Shown here: piece by piece, positions 1 through 8,383 of the stretch
How the letters are laid out: each line of letters begins with the position of its first letter
Position numbering within the stretch: the first letter of the stretch is position 1
NCBI GenBank assembly: GCA_019114785.1
Contig: DXEV01000045.1
Span: 1 to 37,321 of the forward strand
Direction of reading: 5' to 3'
Length of the DNA stretch: 37,321 nucleotides
DNA from: Candidatus Anaerobiospirillum pullistercoris
Lineage (GTDB): Bacteria; Pseudomonadota; Gammaproteobacteria; Enterobacterales; Succinivibrionaceae
Made by a program: the position numbers and the translations under genes
The notes under the pieces: model-generated
The model's input: the letters and a program-made list of their open reading frames with translations, nothing else
Told to the model about the DNA's origin: nothing
The model's database searches: none

Positions 1-10
1 CTCTAATATT

Positions 11-3000
11 CTAACTGTAATAAATATCACAGCTATTGATCTGTGACTTGACCTTATCAAAGATCTCTTCATTGCAGCTTAGTGGATAACCAGCAATGAT
101 TAACGACAATGTCAGATCCGAATGCAGATTGGACATTAAATTATTGTTCTGAAGCCAATCACTATAATTGGTATCAAAGTAATCGATTTTCTTTTTGATC
201 TCACGAGCCAGATCAAGGCACTTTTCGTCAGCGCATTCTAATTGTAAAGTATCACGTTGATCAATAAGAATATCGTAAAAAGCTTTTTCTTCGGCAGTAA
301 TACCAAGACGCTTAAACTCTTCACGATCTTTGCGCAAGCTACGAAAAATCTCCAAGACTTCGTCTGTAAGCTCACTAAGCGACATCGCCACCATTTCTTG
401 AGCAGCATTAACACTCTGTGAAGCTATTGCCTTGTTGGTAAATCTCAAATTATCACGATTATTATACTTGTTGACCACCTGCTGCAAGCGCTCATCGAAG
501 CTTTTAGCCTTTAGCTGATTGGAGCTGCTGTATTCACGAATAGCTTTTTTAAGCAATTTCACCAATAGATGGAACTTCGTGTGAGGCAGCTCAAGCCTCT
601 CAATCTCTTCCGTAAACTCTTCAGAGAAAAGCTCCTCCTCACCTTTGGCATTGAGTACTGTCTCAATACCACTACATTGCAGCGCTTGTGACACCATTTT
701 TTCGACCGCGATATTCATCGTCTCATAATAGTGCTCTGTATTGGTAGTTTTACCATTAATTTCCTTCACGGCCATGAAAAATTGAGCCCACCTTACCTCT
801 TCTTTGTTAAGACGGCCAGCTGGCTGTAAGATACCATATGCGGACTTAAGGTGTTTAACATGCCCTTTAAAAAGCGTATTAAAGCTAGTTTTGTTTTGAG
901 CTGGATGAGCCAGTACAAATTCAGCAGCCCGCTGCAAGGTGCGTAATCGCAGTAACGGATCGTCATTAAAGAAATCTGAGACGTCAAACTGGACAAGCAT
1001 CTCCTGAAGAATGCGCAGCTCCTTGACGAAAATCGTGTATGTAAGCTCAGTATCGGCTGGCATTTCTTCATCGCCCCCATACTGTCGCAACGCCTGTTGC
1101 ATATTCTGACGAATACCTATGTAATCGACAATCACCCCGTACTCTTTGCCTGGGTAAGTTCTATTTACACGCGATATAGTCTGAATCAGTGTATGTCGTT
1201 GCAAAGGTTTATCATTGTAAAGCACAGATAAACAAGGCACGTCAAAGCCAGTAATCCACATATCCACGACAATCGCAATGCGGAAATTAGAGTGAGGCTT
1301 CTTAAACTCACGATCGAGCATTTGACGATGCGTTTTGTCACCCAAAAGCTCAAACATCTCCTTTAGGTCGTTACTTCCACGTGTCGCCACAATGTTAACC
1401 AATGGTAAACTTTGGTAGCTTTCGAGCTCGGCCTTCTTTTCTGGTGTGTCAAACACAGACTCGTCCGTTACGCGTTTTGGCACAAACCAGTCAGGGCGGA
1501 TAACTTTGAGCTTATTATGAAGGCAGTAGGCAATCTGGCGAGTAGAAGTTACAACCATTGCCTTAGATTCAGTACCCAGATGCTCCGATACATAGCTTTC
1601 GTAGTGCATAGCGATATCAGCTGCAACATGCTCTAAACGCTCATCGTTACTTAAAATCACTTCAAGTTTGCTCATTGCGCGGCGACTACGATTGACTTCA
1701 TCAGCGGCAGCACCTTCTGACTCGCATTGAGCGTAGTAAGCTTCAATTTCCTTCGCTTTCTCAGTATCGAGCAGAATACGAGCAAGTCGTGGCTCATACT
1801 TAAGTGGCACAGTGATACCATCAGCAACAGCTTGCTTCATGGTGTACTTATCAACCACTGGGCCAAATACTTGTATCGTATCCTCAATAGGCGTCCCAGT
1901 AAATCCTACGAAAGTAGCATTTGGCAGAGCGTCATGTAAGTACTGAGCAAAGCCAAACTTTGCAAATGCCCCTACTTGTCCACCATCACTACCATCTTTA
2001 ATCTCAAGTTTCTCACCAAGGTTAAGCTGTGTACGGTGGGCTTCGTCACTAAAGCAGATAATGTTGCTACGCTCTGAGAGCAATCCTGTCGCTTCGCAAA
2101 ACTTTTGCACAGTGGTAACAAAGACACCACCTGACTGACGAACAGTAAGCTCTGATTTTAAGTCGTTACGACTATCAAAAGAGCGAATAGAGGTATCACC
2201 GAGAAATTCCGTTGAGGCTTCAAATAACTTGCTGGCTTGTGACTCTAAGTCTTCTCTATCTACGATAACAAGAATCGTTGGAGCCAGCTTAGTCCGACGG
2301 AGTAGCTGTCGCGCTAAAAACAACATAGTGTACGTTTTACCGCAGCCAGTAGCACCAAAATAAGTGCCTCCTTTGCCATCCCCGCCATTTGCACGTAAAT
2401 GACTCAGAATGCTATCCAAGAGCTTCTTTACTGCAAAAAACTGAGGGTAACGACAAACAATCTCGGTCTCACTTTGTTGCCCTTCTTGTATATCAGGGAA
2501 GTACACAAAATCACGAATAATATCGAGAAAACGCTCTGGAGCCAATGCGCCACTCACGAGCGTTTGTAGCTCCCCAAGACCTGCGGCAATATCGTCTTCG
2601 TTATCAACTTTCTTCCAAGCATAGTAGTGCTCAAACGGGGAAAAGGTTGTCCCTAGGCGGGTAGAGCCACCATCACTAATGCAAGAAAGCAAGCAATACT
2701 TCATAAGCGAAGGAATGTCGCGTCTATAGCGCACATGAATTTGCTCCCACGCCGAATAAATTGATGCCTGTTGTTTTACCGGATTTTTGAGCTCGAGAAT
2801 ACAAAAGGGGATCCCGTTAACAAAAAGTAGGATGTCAGGACGCCGCTCAGCTTTACCTTCCCGAATAGTAAGTTGGTTTACTGCCCGAAAAATGTTGGCC
2901 TGAGGATGCTCAAAATCGATGTAATCCACATGCTGATTAGGCAAAGAGAGGTCTTCACGCCTGAAGGTAAAGCCATTCACACATAGGGAGGCTGTTGCTC

Positions 3001-3241
3001 GGAGCGATAAATACTCTGTAGCTTCGCCGGTATTACTCAAATTGAGAATAACCCCATCCAGCTCACTAGCAGTGAGATCTGGGTACTGCTGCTGCAGAAA
3101 AGAAAGCATATCGTCACGAATCAAGATGTCTTGATACTTACGAGGCATCTCGTTACCACAGGTATGCACCCAGCCTAAGGATGCCAGCAGTTCCAGCATG
3201 GCTGATTCATATTCGGACTCATAGTAGTCGCCGGTACCCAT
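11..3241 (-). CDS. hsdR: Type I restriction enzyme R subunit (HsdR)
   Basis: This is the motor and nuclease subunit of a type I restriction-modification complex; it translocates DNA with ATP and cuts unmodified DNA together with HsdM and HsdS. From the chosen start it has 1076 residues, normal for the family. The N-terminal PD-(D/E)xK nuclease is visible as RRPDILLF...CILELKNP (Asp136, Glu150, Lys152). A superfamily 2 helicase follows: Walker A GATGCGKT (about 296-303), DEAH box (about 399-402), FTGTP (about 447) and the late motif QTISRVNRTYPG. I chose ATG at 3241 because GGAGAA sits 3 nt upstream; an in-frame TTG at 3277 lacks such a site. The gene is complete and ends 10 nt from the window edge. 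No hsdM or hsdS is in the window; if present, they would lie beyond the left edge, downstream of this gene. It looks more AT-rich than its neighbours, which is compatible with horizontal transfer. Confidence 0.95.
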   Translation of the reverse strand: MGTGDYYESEYESAMLELLASLGWVHTCGNEMPRKYQDILIRDDMLSFLQQQYPDLTASELDGVILNLSNTGEATEYLSLRATASLCVNGFTFRREDLSLPNQHVDYIDFEHPQANIFRAVNQLTIREGKAERRPDILLFVNGIPFCILELKNPVKQQASIYSAWEQIHVRYRRDIPSLMKYCLLSCISDGGSTRLGTTFSPFEHYYAWKKVDNEDDIAAGLGELQTLVSGALAPERFLDIIRDFVYFPDIQEGQQSETEIVCRYPQFFAVKKLLDSILSHLRANGGDGKGGTYFGATGCGKTYTMLFLARQLLRRTKLAPTILVIVDREDLESQASKLFEASTEFLGDTSIRSFDSRNDLKSELTVRQSGGVFVTTVQKFCEATGLLSERSNIICFSDEAHRTQLNLGEKLEIKDGSDGGQVGAFAKFGFAQYLHDALPNATFVGFTGTPIEDTIQVFGPVVDKYTMKQAVADGITVPLKYEPRLARILLDTEKAKEIEAYYAQCESEGAAADEVNRSRRAMSKLEVILSNDERLEHVAADIAMHYESYVSEHLGTESKAMVVTSTRQIAYCLHNKLKVIRPDWFVPKRVTDESVFDTPEKKAELESYQSLPLVNIVATRGSNDLKEMFELLGDKTHRQMLDREFKKPHSNFRIAIVVDMWITGFDVPCLSVLYNDKPLQRHTLIQTISRVNRTYPGKEYGVIVDYIGIRQNMQQALRQYGGDEEMPADTELTYTIFVKELRILQEMLVQFDVSDFFNDDPLLRLRTLQRAAEFVLAHPAQNKTSFNTLFKGHVKHLKSAYGILQPAGRLNKEEVRWAQFFMAVKEINGKTTNTEHYYETMNIAVEKMVSQALQCSGIETVLNAKGEEELFSEEFTEEIERLELPHTKFHLLVKLLKKAIREYSSSNQLKAKSFDERLQQVVNKYNNRDNLRFTNKAIASQSVNAAQEMVAMSLSELTDEVLEIFRSLRKDREEFKRLGITAEEKAFYDILIDQRDTLQLECADEKCLDLAREIKKKIDYFDTNYSDWLQNNNLMSNLHSDLTLSLIIAGYPLSCNEEIFDKVKSQINSCDIYYS

Positions 3242-3870
3242 ACATTCTCCACTGTGAACTTGAATTAATGCTCCCAACAGGTTGGATTGCTACTGCCAAG
3301 CACAGGCTGGTCATGATAGACTCGCCCATACAAATGGTTTCGGTTAAAACAGGTGATTTGGAGCAATCCCCACGAAAATTGTTATGGCCTTTGAGATCTT
3401 TAAAGCCATATGGGCCTAAACAGGCTAAATACAGCATTTACCGGCTTTTTCTGAGGTAAATTTGCACCAGCCAACTTACTTGGTGCTCCTCAAAAAGCTA
3501 GTTACTATTGATTGACCCCTTCGTCCAATAACGTGTGCTTGTGGCTAAAGCAATGCACTTCATGGCAAATTTTAAACATTCGCACCGTAGGGATCAAAGG
3601 ACGGAATGGAGGTCTTTCCAACTTATCTGCCATTGCGGCCCCATTCTTAAGTAACTAACAAGCGCATAAATAAGCATGTCATGTAGCCAGCAACAATGCT
3701 TAACGGGCAAGATTTGCTAGTGCAGCAGTGCTGCTAGAACAGTGGCCTATTGTGAAGCTGGTGGTACACTCTAGTAAAGCCAGATAATTAATGGATGCAG
3801 TAAATAAGCCAAATTCAGTCTTATTGGATGACGCGTGACCTATTGCCGCCCAAAAGTTCCTCTTTGCTCC
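3242..3870. other. Gene-poor spacer between hsdR and grpE
   Basis: About 630 bases without a convincing gene. Short open frames exist on both strands but lack ribosome sites and recognisable protein sequence. The only structure I can support is the inverted repeat at 3444-3498. The stretch could be the scar of a genome-island junction, since it separates a mobile-type gene (hsdR) from core genes, but I see no integrase, tRNA remnant or direct-repeat attachment site. Confidence 0.5.
3444..3498. repeat. Composite inverted repeat in hsdR upstream spacer
   Basis: The outer arms GCTTTTT (3444-3450) and AAAAAGC (3492-3498) enclose TGAGG and CCTC segments. Inside is a perfect 6-bp stem, GCACCA (3464-3469) with TGGTGC (3481-3486). 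Together they could form one interrupted hairpin. No clear T-run follows on the plus strand, so a terminator role is not certain. Confidence 0.5.
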
Positions 3871-3927
3871 ACACAAACACAAAGCCCGTGCACTCACAGA
3901 CTCTGTGTGTCTGCAAATGTACGGGCT
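3871..3927 (-). terminator. Probable terminator downstream of grpE
   Basis: The arms AGCCCGTGCA (3883-3892) and TGTACGGGCT (3918-3927) pair with one wobble. An inner CAGAC/GTCTG stem extends the structure. Read on the minus strand the hairpin is followed by TTTGTGTTTGTG, an interrupted T-run, about 100 nt beyond the grpE stop codon. The broken T-run lowers certainty. Confidence 0.55.
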
Positions 3928-4025
3928 AAGTTTAGGAAAACAGCGCTTCAGCACAGCCGCAATGGCCGATGCGGCCGCAATAGCTAATGCGACTGCGATG
4001 GCTGAAACTCAATCCAAGTGAAAAA

Positions 4026-4865
4026 TTACTGCTTGGCCACAATCACCATAGCTGGACGTACCACACGGCCATTGAGCAAGAAGCCCTTTTGCATGGTCTG
4101 CAGCACATGGTTATTTGGCACCTCGGTAGAAGGTACCATCGAGACGGCCTGATGGAAGTTTGGATCAAATGGCTGACCAGTAGGATCAACCAGCTCCACG
4201 CCAAAACCACTTAACTCTTTTAAGAAGAGGTTTAAGGTGTTCTCTACGCCATCAATAGTGGCCTTGGTGGCCTCATTTTCACGATCGGAGAACTCTAAAG
4301 CCTTCTCTAAAGCGTCGTAGATAGGCAGCAGAGCACGCACAAACTTCTCTAAGGCAAACTTACGCTCACGCTCCACCTCTTGGGAAGCGCGCTTGCGCAC
4401 ATTATCAGCCTCGGCTACAGCACGCAGTCTCTGGTCATGCTCAGAGGCTAAGGTGTTCTTTAAGATATCGAGTTTGCCTTGCAGATCCACGACTTGATCA
4501 CGCAGTTCCTTGTTTTCTTCGTAGATCTGCTCGTAATCATCGTCATCCTCGAGGTAATCAGAAGGGATCTCTTGCTCAGTATCACCTAACACGACATTCT
4601 GCTCTTGGGCCTCAGGATCGCCATTGGCATTAAAAGAAGCAGCACGAGGTTGAGTTGGCTCACCTAAATGCTGGGTCTCAGCATAAGCTTGGGCTTGAGC
4701 TTGAGACACGCTCTGAGGCTGTGCCATCTTTTGCTGCTGGGCGGCCACTTTGTTAGCAAAATCAGGATCATTCACGCTAATTGTTTGGTCAGAAGCATTA
4801 CCCTGATTAGCACCTAAGGTGTTGAGTGCATCGTTAAAATCAGGCTTGTTCTCAAAATCTGGCAT
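4026..4865 (-). CDS. grpE: Nucleotide exchange factor GrpE
   Basis: GrpE is the cytoplasmic co-chaperone that releases ADP from DnaK and acts as a heat-sensitive dimer. The C-terminal half is unmistakable: a long coiled coil (ENKELRDQVVDLQGKLDILK), the RAVAEADNVRKRA segment, then the beta-wing with GVELVDPTGQPFDPNFHQAV and the ending NGRVVRPAMVIVAKQ. The protein has 279 residues, against roughly 200 in E. coli. The excess is an N-terminal Gln/Ala/Asp-rich, probably disordered arm of about 110 residues ending in an acidic patch (DYLEDDDDYEQIYEEN). I chose ATG at 4865 (MPDFENKPDF); an in-frame ATG at 4940 would add an implausible hydrophobic leader. A heat-shock promoter lies about 250 nt upstream. 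bamE is divergent. recN, which separates these two genes in many relatives, is absent here. Confidence 0.96.
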   Translation of the reverse strand: MPDFENKPDFNDALNTLGANQGNASDQTISVNDPDFANKVAAQQQKMAQPQSVSQAQAQAYAETQHLGEPTQPRAASFNANGDPEAQEQNVVLGDTEQEIPSDYLEDDDDYEQIYEENKELRDQVVDLQGKLDILKNTLASEHDQRLRAVAEADNVRKRASQEVERERKFALEKFVRALLPIYDALEKALEFSDRENEATKATIDGVENTLNLFLKELSGFGVELVDPTGQPFDPNFHQAVSMVPSTEVPNNHVLQTMQKGFLLNGRVVRPAMVIVAKQ

Positions 4866-5116
4866 CGCAAATCCCGCCACTAAATAAAAAACTAGGGAAC
4901 ACAAACACCCACTGACGTCTGGCCACCAGCGCATATACATGCGTGATATGGCTTGCTCTGTGAGCTCTGAGCGTCAGCAGATTGCGCTCACGGAAGCAGC
5001 TGCACTTTCCTCAACGCTCCACCGACTCCATTTACGGCATAGAGCAAAAGCAAAGTCCTGAGGAAAGGGTAACTTACCCCCGATCGAACGCCTAAGATAC
5101 AAATCTTCATGGCTAA

Positions 5117-5145
5117 ATATGGGGACTACGCCCCAAAATTTCAAG
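5117..5145 (-). promoter_or_regulatory. Heat-shock (sigma-32 type) promoter of grpE
   Basis: On the minus strand, -35 CTTGAAA (5139-5145) is followed by a 14-nt spacer and -10 CCCCATAT (5117-5124). This matches the known sigma-32 consensus CTTGAAA-N(11-16)-CCCCAT-T almost perfectly. It points toward grpE, a classical heat-shock gene, with a leader of about 240 nt. Confidence 0.8.
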
Positions 5146-5148
5146 GCC

Positions 5149-5546
5149 TTAACGGAAAATCCTGCAATTTGCTAAAATGATAGCGGCTTGACTTCCAAGC
5201 TCTGGTACTTAGACCACTTGGTACAAAGCCACACTTTTTGAGGTGTAGCGGACGTGATCGTTTAGCAGCAAAAAATAAGGCTCTAAGCAGGCGCTCAGAC
5301 ACGCACAGTATGCTTAGCGCATGCAGCTTGTATGAGTACGTTACGTTCTCTTAAGGTGTCATCAGCCTCTAGCATTGCTAGCTTCGCTAGTAATGGCGCT
5401 AGTTTGCGTCATTCTGAGGCCCAAACAATTTGTAACAGATCTCTGTTATCTCTGGACAAAGCGCTCTCTTGAGCAGGAGCTCATCCTCACTGCGATCATC
5501 GCCTTGGTCTGCATAGCCATAGCATGAGCGTAGGAGCGCATCGGAC
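5149..5546 (+). promoter_or_regulatory. bamE upstream region with candidate extended -10 promoter
   Basis: A possible vegetative promoter points to bamE: TTAACG (5149-5154), an 18-nt spacer, then extended -10 TGCTAAAAT (5170-5178). It lies back to back with the grpE heat-shock promoter. The remaining leader of about 360 nt holds an imperfect hairpin built of CTAGC units (5369-5402) and no convincing gene. Confidence 0.4.
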
Positions 5547-5960
5547 TTGAAAATTATGACTTTTCGCAAGATCTTCCTTTTAGGCGCTTTCGTCGCAGCT
5601 ACTACTGTCCTTACCAATGGTTGTGCCTACCGCTCTGATTTAGCTCAGGGCAACTTTGTGGAGCAAGAGGCCGTAGATCAGTTACGCCAAGGCATGAGCG
5701 CAGCTCAAGTGCAGTACATCTTAGGCACCCCAATGCTGACTGATCCATTCGATAACACTCGCTGGTACTACGTCCACTTCCTGCGTCAGGGTTGGGAAGA
5801 TCCTCAAGTCAAAACCTTAGTGGTGCAATTCCAAGGTCGTACTCTCTACGACATGGCTGGTGACTTTAAGAAGCCAGACGCTTTCTACTCCGGTGACATG
5901 GACGTGCAAAAGGTCAATTTTGCAGGCCAAAACTACATGGTGCCAAACCAGAACCCATAA
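5547..5960 (+). CDS. bamE: Outer membrane assembly lipoprotein BamE (SmpA/OmlA)
   Basis: BamE is a small lipoprotein of the BAM complex, which inserts beta-barrel proteins into the outer membrane. The signal peptide ends in the lipobox LTNGC (Cys26). The family core follows: GMSAAQVQYILGTPMLTDPF, then RWYYVHFLRQG and VQFQG. At 137 residues it is slightly longer than E. coli BamE. The start is ambiguous. TAGGAG at 5531-5536 lies 10 nt before a TTG (5547), giving MKIMTF; the in-frame ATG at 5556 is 19 nt away. The ribosome-site spacing favours TTG, and I annotate that. It is transcribed away from grpE and followed by a run of stem-loops. Confidence 0.95.
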   Translation: MKIMTFRKIFLLGAFVAATTVLTNGCAYRSDLAQGNFVEQEAVDQLRQGMSAAQVQYILGTPMLTDPFDNTRWYYVHFLRQGWEDPQVKTLVVQFQGRTLYDMAGDFKKPDAFYSGDMDVQKVNFAGQNYMVPNQNP

Positions 5961-6129
5961 GAGCACGGCTCTCGCATTGCGTATAAGCCGCTTATAGCAA
6001 GCCACTTGCAGAGCAAGTCACTTGCTATGTTCTTACCGGTGCATTAATCACTAATGCACCAACCACGCGCTGAGAGCTCTCAGCGCGCTGGCTTACGCCA
6101 GTAAGACAGTAAGCTCTGGTGTAAGCCAT
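5960..6129. repeat. Run of stem-loops downstream of bamE
   Basis: At least five inverted repeats lie in tandem: AGAGC/GCTCT near 5960-5972; ATAGCAAG (5994-6001) with CTTGCTAT (6021-6028), enclosing ACTTGC/GCAAGT; GGTGCATTA/TAATGCACC (6038-6060, 9-bp stem, 5-nt loop); a perfect 22-bp palindrome CGCGCTGAGAG/CTCTCAGCGCG (6066-6087); and TGGCTTAC (6089-6096) with GTAAGCCA (6122-6129). The arms differ in sequence, so this is not a simple repeated element. It could stabilise or process the bamE mRNA, or bind protein. Confidence 0.75.
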
Positions 6130-6170
6130 AACTCAGTTGGCTCGTGTTCTGATGCGCCAACCTTCTCAAG

Positions 6171-6206
6171 GTTTGAGCCACCAGAGGCTCAAACTGCAAT
6201 TTTTTC
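6171..6206 (+). terminator. Probable rho-independent terminator after bamE
   Basis: A perfect 9-bp stem GTTTGAGCC (6171-6179) / GGCTCAAAC (6186-6194) with a 6-nt loop is followed, after TGCAA, by TTTTTT. It is the last of the stem-loop run and the only one followed by a T-run. Confidence 0.6.
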
Positions 6207-6256
6207 TACCATATTTTTCTACCATAATTTCTACCAGACTGTAGGGAGGCTCACTA

Positions 6257-7666
6257 ATGCAAATCAAGCGTTTCAGCACACTATCCCAAGCAGTCAAACG
6301 TCTCTCTTTTAGTGCAACCTCTACTCCTTTCCTGCGTTTTGCTTCCCTTAGTGCTCTCAGTCTGGCTCTGTGCTTAAGTCTCAACGGCTGCTCTATTGCC
6401 AACGAAGATGAAACCGAGCAAAAGATTGAGGTCACAGAGACTAAAAAGACCGAGCAAGAGATGACTCCGGTAGAAAAATTTATCGCCGAATGTGATCGCT
6501 GTGTCCTCGGTGATATCAGTCACCTGCCAGAGCTAATTGCTACTTACCAGAGCACCTACACTGGTAGAACAGACTACACACCAGAGTCTTTTACCTATCA
6601 GCATTTAGAGCCTACGCTGGCCTTTGAGCGTTGTGCCCAAAAAGCGGCCCAAGAGGGCGACCGCTCTGCTTTTGATAGCATGATCATTCGCCCTGCTCGC
6701 GTGGCACGCATTGCGCGTTACTTCTACGCCATGAATAACCCTACCCAAGGTGCTTTCTGGCTGCAGCGCATCATCAATACCCAAGGCGAGGTGCGTGGCT
6801 TAGAGGTAGCGGGACGAATCTTTATTCAAGACACTCGCACCATTGGTGTAGGTGTGCGTTTGCTCGAGCAGTCAGCACGTTTAGGCAACCGCAATGCACG
6901 ACAAATGCTGTTAGGCCTTATGAATCCAGGCTCAACATACTATCAAGAGATCACGCGCAATACGCTCAGCGACTCTACTGATGGTGAGGACAGCAATAGT
7001 GCTGACAGCGCTAGCGATAGCTTACAAAGCTCGCTCAGTGACGACATCAATGCCACTCGCGCTGCCCGTCGTGCCGCTATCAATGATCAGCACAGTCTCC
7101 AAAACCGCGCCCAAGCTCAGCAAAACATTAGCAATCTGGCTGCTAAACAGGCAGAGGCAGATGCTGCCTTTGCAGCTGATGCCGCCAATGCCGCTGACGC
7201 CGACACTGAGGCCGATACAGCAGACGCTGACACAGTACTTCTCAATGGCAACAACTCACCAGCCACTACAGAAAATACGCCTCCTCAAACCGCCACAGCT
7301 CCTGAGGGCTCGGCTATGGATGCCATTAATAGCACCGACGGTGAGCTCAATGTGCCGCTAGAGGTCTATGCCAATAAGACTACAAACACCGCAGATACGT
7401 CTGCACAAGCCTCTGCCACAGCTGGTGCTACGGCATCTAAATCAGGGGCCAATACAAGCTCGAGCTCTGGGCAAGCTGGCTCAACCTTAGTGCCGAATGC
7501 TCAGCTTCGTAATCAGCTCCAAAACCAAGAGCGTCTGCGCGCGCTAGAGAGCCGAGCTGAAGAAGCAGCCCAGCGCGCTCGTGCTCGCATCGCTGAAAAG
7601 CATGGACAAACTCAGCAGCCTGCGCCAGCTCCTGCACCTGAACAAAGTCAGGACTCAGCAAATTAA
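6257..7666 (+). CDS. Lipoprotein with Sel1-like repeat and Ala-rich tail
   Basis: A predicted lipoprotein of 469 residues of unknown role. The N-terminus has a long basic region, a hydrophobic stretch and the lipobox SLNGC (Cys45). Residues of about 75-230 look helical and repeat-like; GVGVRLLEQSARLGNRNARQ resembles a Sel1/TPR repeat, and NPTQGAFWLQRIINTQGE may be a second copy. From about residue 235 to the end it is low-complexity, rich in Ala, Asp, Thr, Ser and Gln, ending PAPAPAPEQSQDSAN, and is probably disordered. The start at 6257 has GGGAGG 8 nt upstream. It faces the small gene at 7723. Anchoring to a membrane is inferred from the lipobox; the partner is unknown. Confidence 0.85.
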   Translation: MQIKRFSTLSQAVKRLSFSATSTPFLRFASLSALSLALCLSLNGCSIANEDETEQKIEVTETKKTEQEMTPVEKFIAECDRCVLGDISHLPELIATYQSTYTGRTDYTPESFTYQHLEPTLAFERCAQKAAQEGDRSAFDSMIIRPARVARIARYFYAMNNPTQGAFWLQRIINTQGEVRGLEVAGRIFIQDTRTIGVGVRLLEQSARLGNRNARQMLLGLMNPGSTYYQEITRNTLSDSTDGEDSNSADSASDSLQSSLSDDINATRAARRAAINDQHSLQNRAQAQQNISNLAAKQAEADAAFAADAANAADADTEADTADADTVLLNGNNSPATTENTPPQTATAPEGSAMDAINSTDGELNVPLEVYANKTTNTADTSAQASATAGATASKSGANTSSSSGQAGSTLVPNAQLRNQLQNQERLRALESRAEEAAQRARARIAEKHGQTQQPAPAPAPEQSQDSAN

Positions 7667-7722
7667 GGCTCATTCAGGCCACAGTAAGGCTGGACATTCA
7701 GCCAGCTTTACCGCCTTTAAGC

Positions 7723-7938
7723 TCAGCGCGATTTGCGATGGCGTTGAGTTGCCTTTGCTGCCTTTCTGGCTGCACCTTGTTCTGGGCAATCTCCAATGTG
7801 GGCCATTATTTGGGAAGCTGGAACAGAGATCGTTTCGACAATATCAGGGTGCTTAGCCCTGAACTCCGCAAAGTCCTTAAGGGTCTCTAAGTCATCGCAC
7901 TTAAAGATAATAAATTGTGAAGACTGACTAAGTGCCAT
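7723..7938 (-). CDS. Small hypothetical protein, 71 aa
   Basis: I do not recognise this family. The translation MALSQSSQFIIFKCDDLETL is followed by a soluble, mixed charged sequence with a basic C-terminus (KATQRHRKSR). There is no signal peptide or membrane segment. The main evidence that it is real is a perfect AGGAGG site (7944-7949) with 5-nt spacing to the ATG at 7938, plus normal-looking amino acid composition. It is convergent with the lipoprotein gene at 6257 and divergent from ppk. Confidence 0.6.
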   Translation of the reverse strand: MALSQSSQFIIFKCDDLETLKDFAEFRAKHPDIVETISVPASQIMAHIGDCPEQGAARKAAKATQRHRKSR

Positions 7939-8116
7939 ACAAATCCTCCTGTCATGCAGATCATCATACTCTTGTCATTGATGGGCCGCAGTACCTTTCC
8001 GTCCGCACAGACAGAAAGCCTATTTAGGCTAAAATAAGCGAATTTTCAGCACAAAAACATAATATAGGCCACTGTTTGCGGTGTTAAAATTAAGTTTTCC
8101 GTATTTGGCGGCGTCC

Positions 8117-8149
8117 CTTAACGTTCTCTTAACATTAAGACGCTACAAT
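8117..8149 (+). promoter_or_regulatory. Candidate PhoB-type box and -10 upstream of ppk
   Basis: Two direct repeats CTTAACGTT (8117-8125) and CTTAACATT (8128-8136) are exactly 11 bp apart, the spacing of PhoB/PhoP-type operators. A -10-like TACAAT (8144-8149) follows after 7 nt, in the place where an activator box substitutes for the -35. The gene 234 nt downstream is ppk, a known Pho regulon member in enterics. The half-site differs from the E. coli CTGTCAT, so this is a candidate only. The rest of 7939-8383 shows no gene. Confidence 0.4.
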
Positions 8150-8383
8150 ATCGCGATATTTACCGAATTTTTGCGGGATAACCCCCGCCAACTGAGCACC
8201 TTACCCTCGCGCCTCTCTCCTCGATTTATTGCTACTTTTCTGATTATAGGCTTACATCTGACCTCTGTTCATTTTTGGACTGGGGAATGAGCTCATGCTG
8301 AGCTCATGTTGAGCTTTTGCTGGCAGTGAAGCATGGCACAGGGTTGCTACTCAACTTTTTCTAATTTCTATTAAGGGTGTTGC

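Noticed and set aside
3917-4021. Small Ala-rich plus-strand frame (MYGLSLGKQRF...)
   Set aside because: It overlaps the grpE terminator hairpin and has no ribosome site.
4866-4940. N-terminal extension of grpE from ATG at 4940
   Set aside because: It would add a hydrophobic leader unknown in GrpE; MPDFENKPDF at 4865 is a more natural start.
5332-5475. 47-codon plus-strand frame (MSTLRSLKVSS...) upstream of bamE
   Set aside because: No ribosome site, and Ser-rich sequence explained by the CTAGC repeats.
7949-7978. CTGTCAT (7949) and TTGTCAT (7972) as an E. coli-like Pho box
   Set aside because: The spacing is 23 bp rather than 11 or 22, and the first half-site overlaps the ribosome site of the 71-residue gene.
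8081-8290. 69-codon frame upstream of ppk
   Set aside because: GTG start without a ribosome site; it overlaps the candidate ppk promoter.
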